A stretch of 7,718 nucleotides of DNA. Source: Kiritimatiellia bacterium. GTDB lineage: Bacteria > Verrucomicrobiota > Kiritimatiellia > UBA8416 > JAIOPI01. The stretch is taken from assembly GCA_028822745.1 (NCBI GenBank), contig JAPKCZ010000082.1:1-7718 (forward strand), written 5' to 3'. This document shows positions 6,821 to 7,718 of the stretch, piece by piece. The position numbers were made by a program, and so were the translations under genes. The notes beneath the pieces were generated by a model that saw nothing but the letters and a program-made list of their open reading frames with translations, was not told where the DNA came from and made no database searches. Each line of letters begins with the position of its first letter. Within the stretch, counting starts at the first letter, position 1.

Positions 6821-6848
6821 TAAATACACCGACACCAGACGTGTTGAA
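6821..6848 (-). promoter_or_regulatory. Weak candidate promoter of the urease operon
   Basis: On the minus strand TTCAAC (6848-6843) and TATTTA (6826-6821) are separated by 16 nt, loosely matching -35 and -10 elements, and lie just upstream of the ureAB ribosome binding site. The match is poor and the leader would be short. It is listed because this 194-base gap is the only likely place for an operon promoter if the genes are not transcribed from the porin. Confidence 0.22.
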
Positions 6849-6858
6849 GCTCACTGTA

Positions 6859-6887
6859 TTGGTCGGATGCCAAAAGCATCCGACCAA
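6859..6887. repeat. Perfect 12-bp hairpin, TTGGTCGGATGC / GCATCCGACCAA, 5-nt loop
   Basis: The arms 6859-6870 and 6876-6887 are exact reverse complements around a CAAAA loop (TTTTG on the minus strand). The stem is long enough to stop or stall RNA polymerase or protect a 3' end. No U-run follows on either strand, so it is not a standard intrinsic terminator. It lies between the porin stop and ureAB and may separate their expression. Confidence 0.8.
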
Positions 6888-6888
6888 C

Positions 6889-6906
6889 GCGGCGGGCTTC
6901 CGCCGC
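6889..6906. repeat. GC-only 7-bp hairpin GCGGCGG-GCTT-CCGCCGC
   Basis: Perfect arms 6889-6895 and 6900-6906 enclose a 4-nt loop, starting one base after the 12-bp hairpin. Seven G-C pairs make it very stable. No T-run follows. Confidence 0.7.
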
Positions 6907-6907
6907 A

Positions 6908-6926
6908 GGTGCGTTTACGTTGCACC
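6908..6926. repeat. 5-bp hairpin GGTGC-9 nt-GCACC
   Basis: The arms 6908-6912 and 6922-6926 pair perfectly around a 9-nt loop and begin one base after the previous hairpin. It would be minor alone; it is listed because it is the third of four consecutive inverted repeats. Confidence 0.4.
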
Positions 6927-6943
6927 CGAACTTAGAAGAACGC

Positions 6944-6972
6944 GGCCGGATTTGCGAGCGCAAGTACCGGCC
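6944..6972. repeat. Interrupted hairpin GGCCGG...TTGCGAGCGCAA...CCGGCC
   Basis: The outer arms GGCCGG (6944-6949) and CCGGCC (6967-6972) are exact complements. An inner pair, TTGCG (6952-6956) and CGCAA (6959-6963), lies inside them, and A6950-T6965 and T6951-G6964 can bridge the two with one bulged base. It is the inverted repeat nearest to the porin stop (about 14 bases after it in porin orientation) and may protect or end the porin transcript. It has no T-run. Confidence 0.6.
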
Positions 6973-6986
6973 ATGTCCATGATGAT

Positions 6987-7718
6987 TTAGAATGTGAAGA
7001 TTAACTCAGCCGCGAGGGAGGTTGCATCCCCGTCGTCGCCGAAGTCATCTGTGCGGAATTCGACCAATCCGAACAAGTTGTCGTTGAACGTGTAGTTCGG
7101 GCTGACGGTGAACGCTGTGTCCTCGTAGCCTGTGTCCAATTCGACCGCACTGTGGCGAACGGTTAGGCCAACCTTGTTAACGGAGTAGTTGGCCATCACC
7201 AAGTAGCCGTCGCCGTCGGCGTCTGATGCGCCAATTTCGAACAGTTGGTTGTATTCACCTGCCACGGTCAAGGTGCCGTCGCCAATGGACAAAGCGTATT
7301 CTGCCCAAAAGTTGGCTAAGCCTTGATCATAGGATTCGGTCGCCGCAACGAAATCAACATCGCCCAGTAAGCCTATTGCGTCCGTGCCTGCCATTTCCTC
7401 ACTGGCGTAGCCCGCTTGAAACGTGAAGCCTTCGAAGGGCATCAATTTCAACTGGGCTTCGAAGCTGAGGTCGTTCGCGTCACTGTCGCCGGTGTAGGAG
7501 CCATCAACCACGGCCACATACACGCTGGCCACGTCACCGAACCCTTGCCGTGCGGCAACACCATTGGCGTATCCAGGATAACCAATGATCGTGGCCGAGA
7601 CGGAGTACTGCCACAAGCCGGTTGGTTCTGCTGCCTCGTAGCCGAGCGGCGTCAAAAAGCGTCCAGCTTGCAGGGTCAATCCGCCTTCTGTCGCGTACGA
7701 CAAAATGGCCTGTTCAAC
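6987..7718 (-). CDS. C-terminal part of an outer-membrane beta-barrel porin (BBP2-like), start outside window
   Basis: The frame is open from the right edge (reading V-E-Q-A-I-L-S-Y) to a TAA at 6987-6989, giving at least 243 residues; a TTG at 7703 is unlikely to be the true start. The sequence is a series of amphipathic strands joined by Asp/Gly-rich turns, and it ends in the aromatic residue expected for barrel insertion (ELIFTF). The stretch LTLQAGRFLTPLGYEAAEP, followed by a GYANGVAAR turn, resembles the 'G+F.t.lGyE...tGv.a.y' pattern of BBP2-type porins. No plug or periplasmic domain is seen. It would allow solutes across the outer membrane. Its position directly upstream of ureAB in the same direction raises the possibility of urea or amide uptake, but no residue shows the substrate. 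The 194-base gap with hairpins suggests expression is at least partly separate. Confidence 0.85.
   Translation of the reverse strand, partial: VEQAILSYATEGGLTLQAGRFLTPLGYEAAEPTGLWQYSVSATIIGYPGYANGVAARQGFGDVASVYVAVVDGSYTGDSDANDLSFEAQLKLMPFEGFTFQAGYASEEMAGTDAIGLLGDVDFVAATESYDQGLANFWAEYALSIGDGTLTVAGEYNQLFEIGASDADGDGYLVMANYSVNKVGLTVRHSAVELDTGYEDTAFTVSPNYTFNDNLFGLVEFRTDDFGDDGDATSLAAELIFTF

Noticed and set aside
6859..6887. Rho-independent terminator of the porin gene
   Set aside because: The stem is excellent but neither strand has a T-run after it (TACAGTG on the minus strand, CGCGGCG on the plus strand).
1..7718. CRISPR array, tRNA or rRNA genes, insertion-sequence transposase
   Set aside because: No regularly spaced repeats, no tRNA-like cloverleaf with conserved arms, no rRNA signature and no transposase motifs were seen on either strand.

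Overview
The window holds a nearly complete urease operon on the minus strand. To its left is a degraded, highly structured region, and a partial gene is cut by each edge. The organism is most likely a Gram-negative bacterium, because a probable outer-membrane beta-barrel porin lies directly upstream of the urease genes. Base composition looks to be in the mid-50s % G+C by eye. The barrel resembles the BBP2-type porins common in Planctomycetes, Verrucomicrobia and Acidobacteria. I therefore lean weakly towards a PVC-like or similar free-living bacterium, but this placement is an inference.

Layout from left to right. Positions 1-1111 (+) are the 3' part of a gene for a large protein, probably the soluble C-terminal domain of a multi-membrane-span glycosyltransferase-like protein. 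Positions 1112-1389 hold no convincing gene. They contain a striking 32-bp inverted repeat (29/32 matches, arms 1135-1166 and 1252-1283) around an 85-nt centre that itself contains palindromes. Positions 1390-1691 (+) are the remains of an NtrC-type response regulator: the receiver tail and linker are joined almost directly to the Fis-type DNA-binding domain. The central AAA+ domain is absent and the frame breaks at a run of seven G.

The urease operon runs right to left: ureAB (fused gamma and beta subunits) > ureC (catalytic alpha subunit) > ureF > ureG > a 57-residue His-containing exported or membrane protein > ureD. ureAB and ureC overlap by 4 nt, and the other junctions have short gaps or small overlaps, so one transcript is likely. 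UreABC forms the nickel enzyme that splits urea into ammonia and carbamate/CO2. UreD, UreF and UreG form the GTP-dependent complex that carbamylates the active-site lysine and inserts two nickel ions. No ureE (nickel chaperone) is visible, but UreG has a histidine-rich N-terminal extension that could do part of its job. The small His-containing protein between ureG and ureD is the least explained coding gene here.

Positions 6793-6986 separate the porin from ureAB. They carry four consecutive inverted repeats, followed by a weak promoter-like sequence and a strong ribosome binding site. The porin (6987 to the right edge, minus strand) may let urea or another solute cross the outer membrane, but its substrate cannot be read from the sequence.
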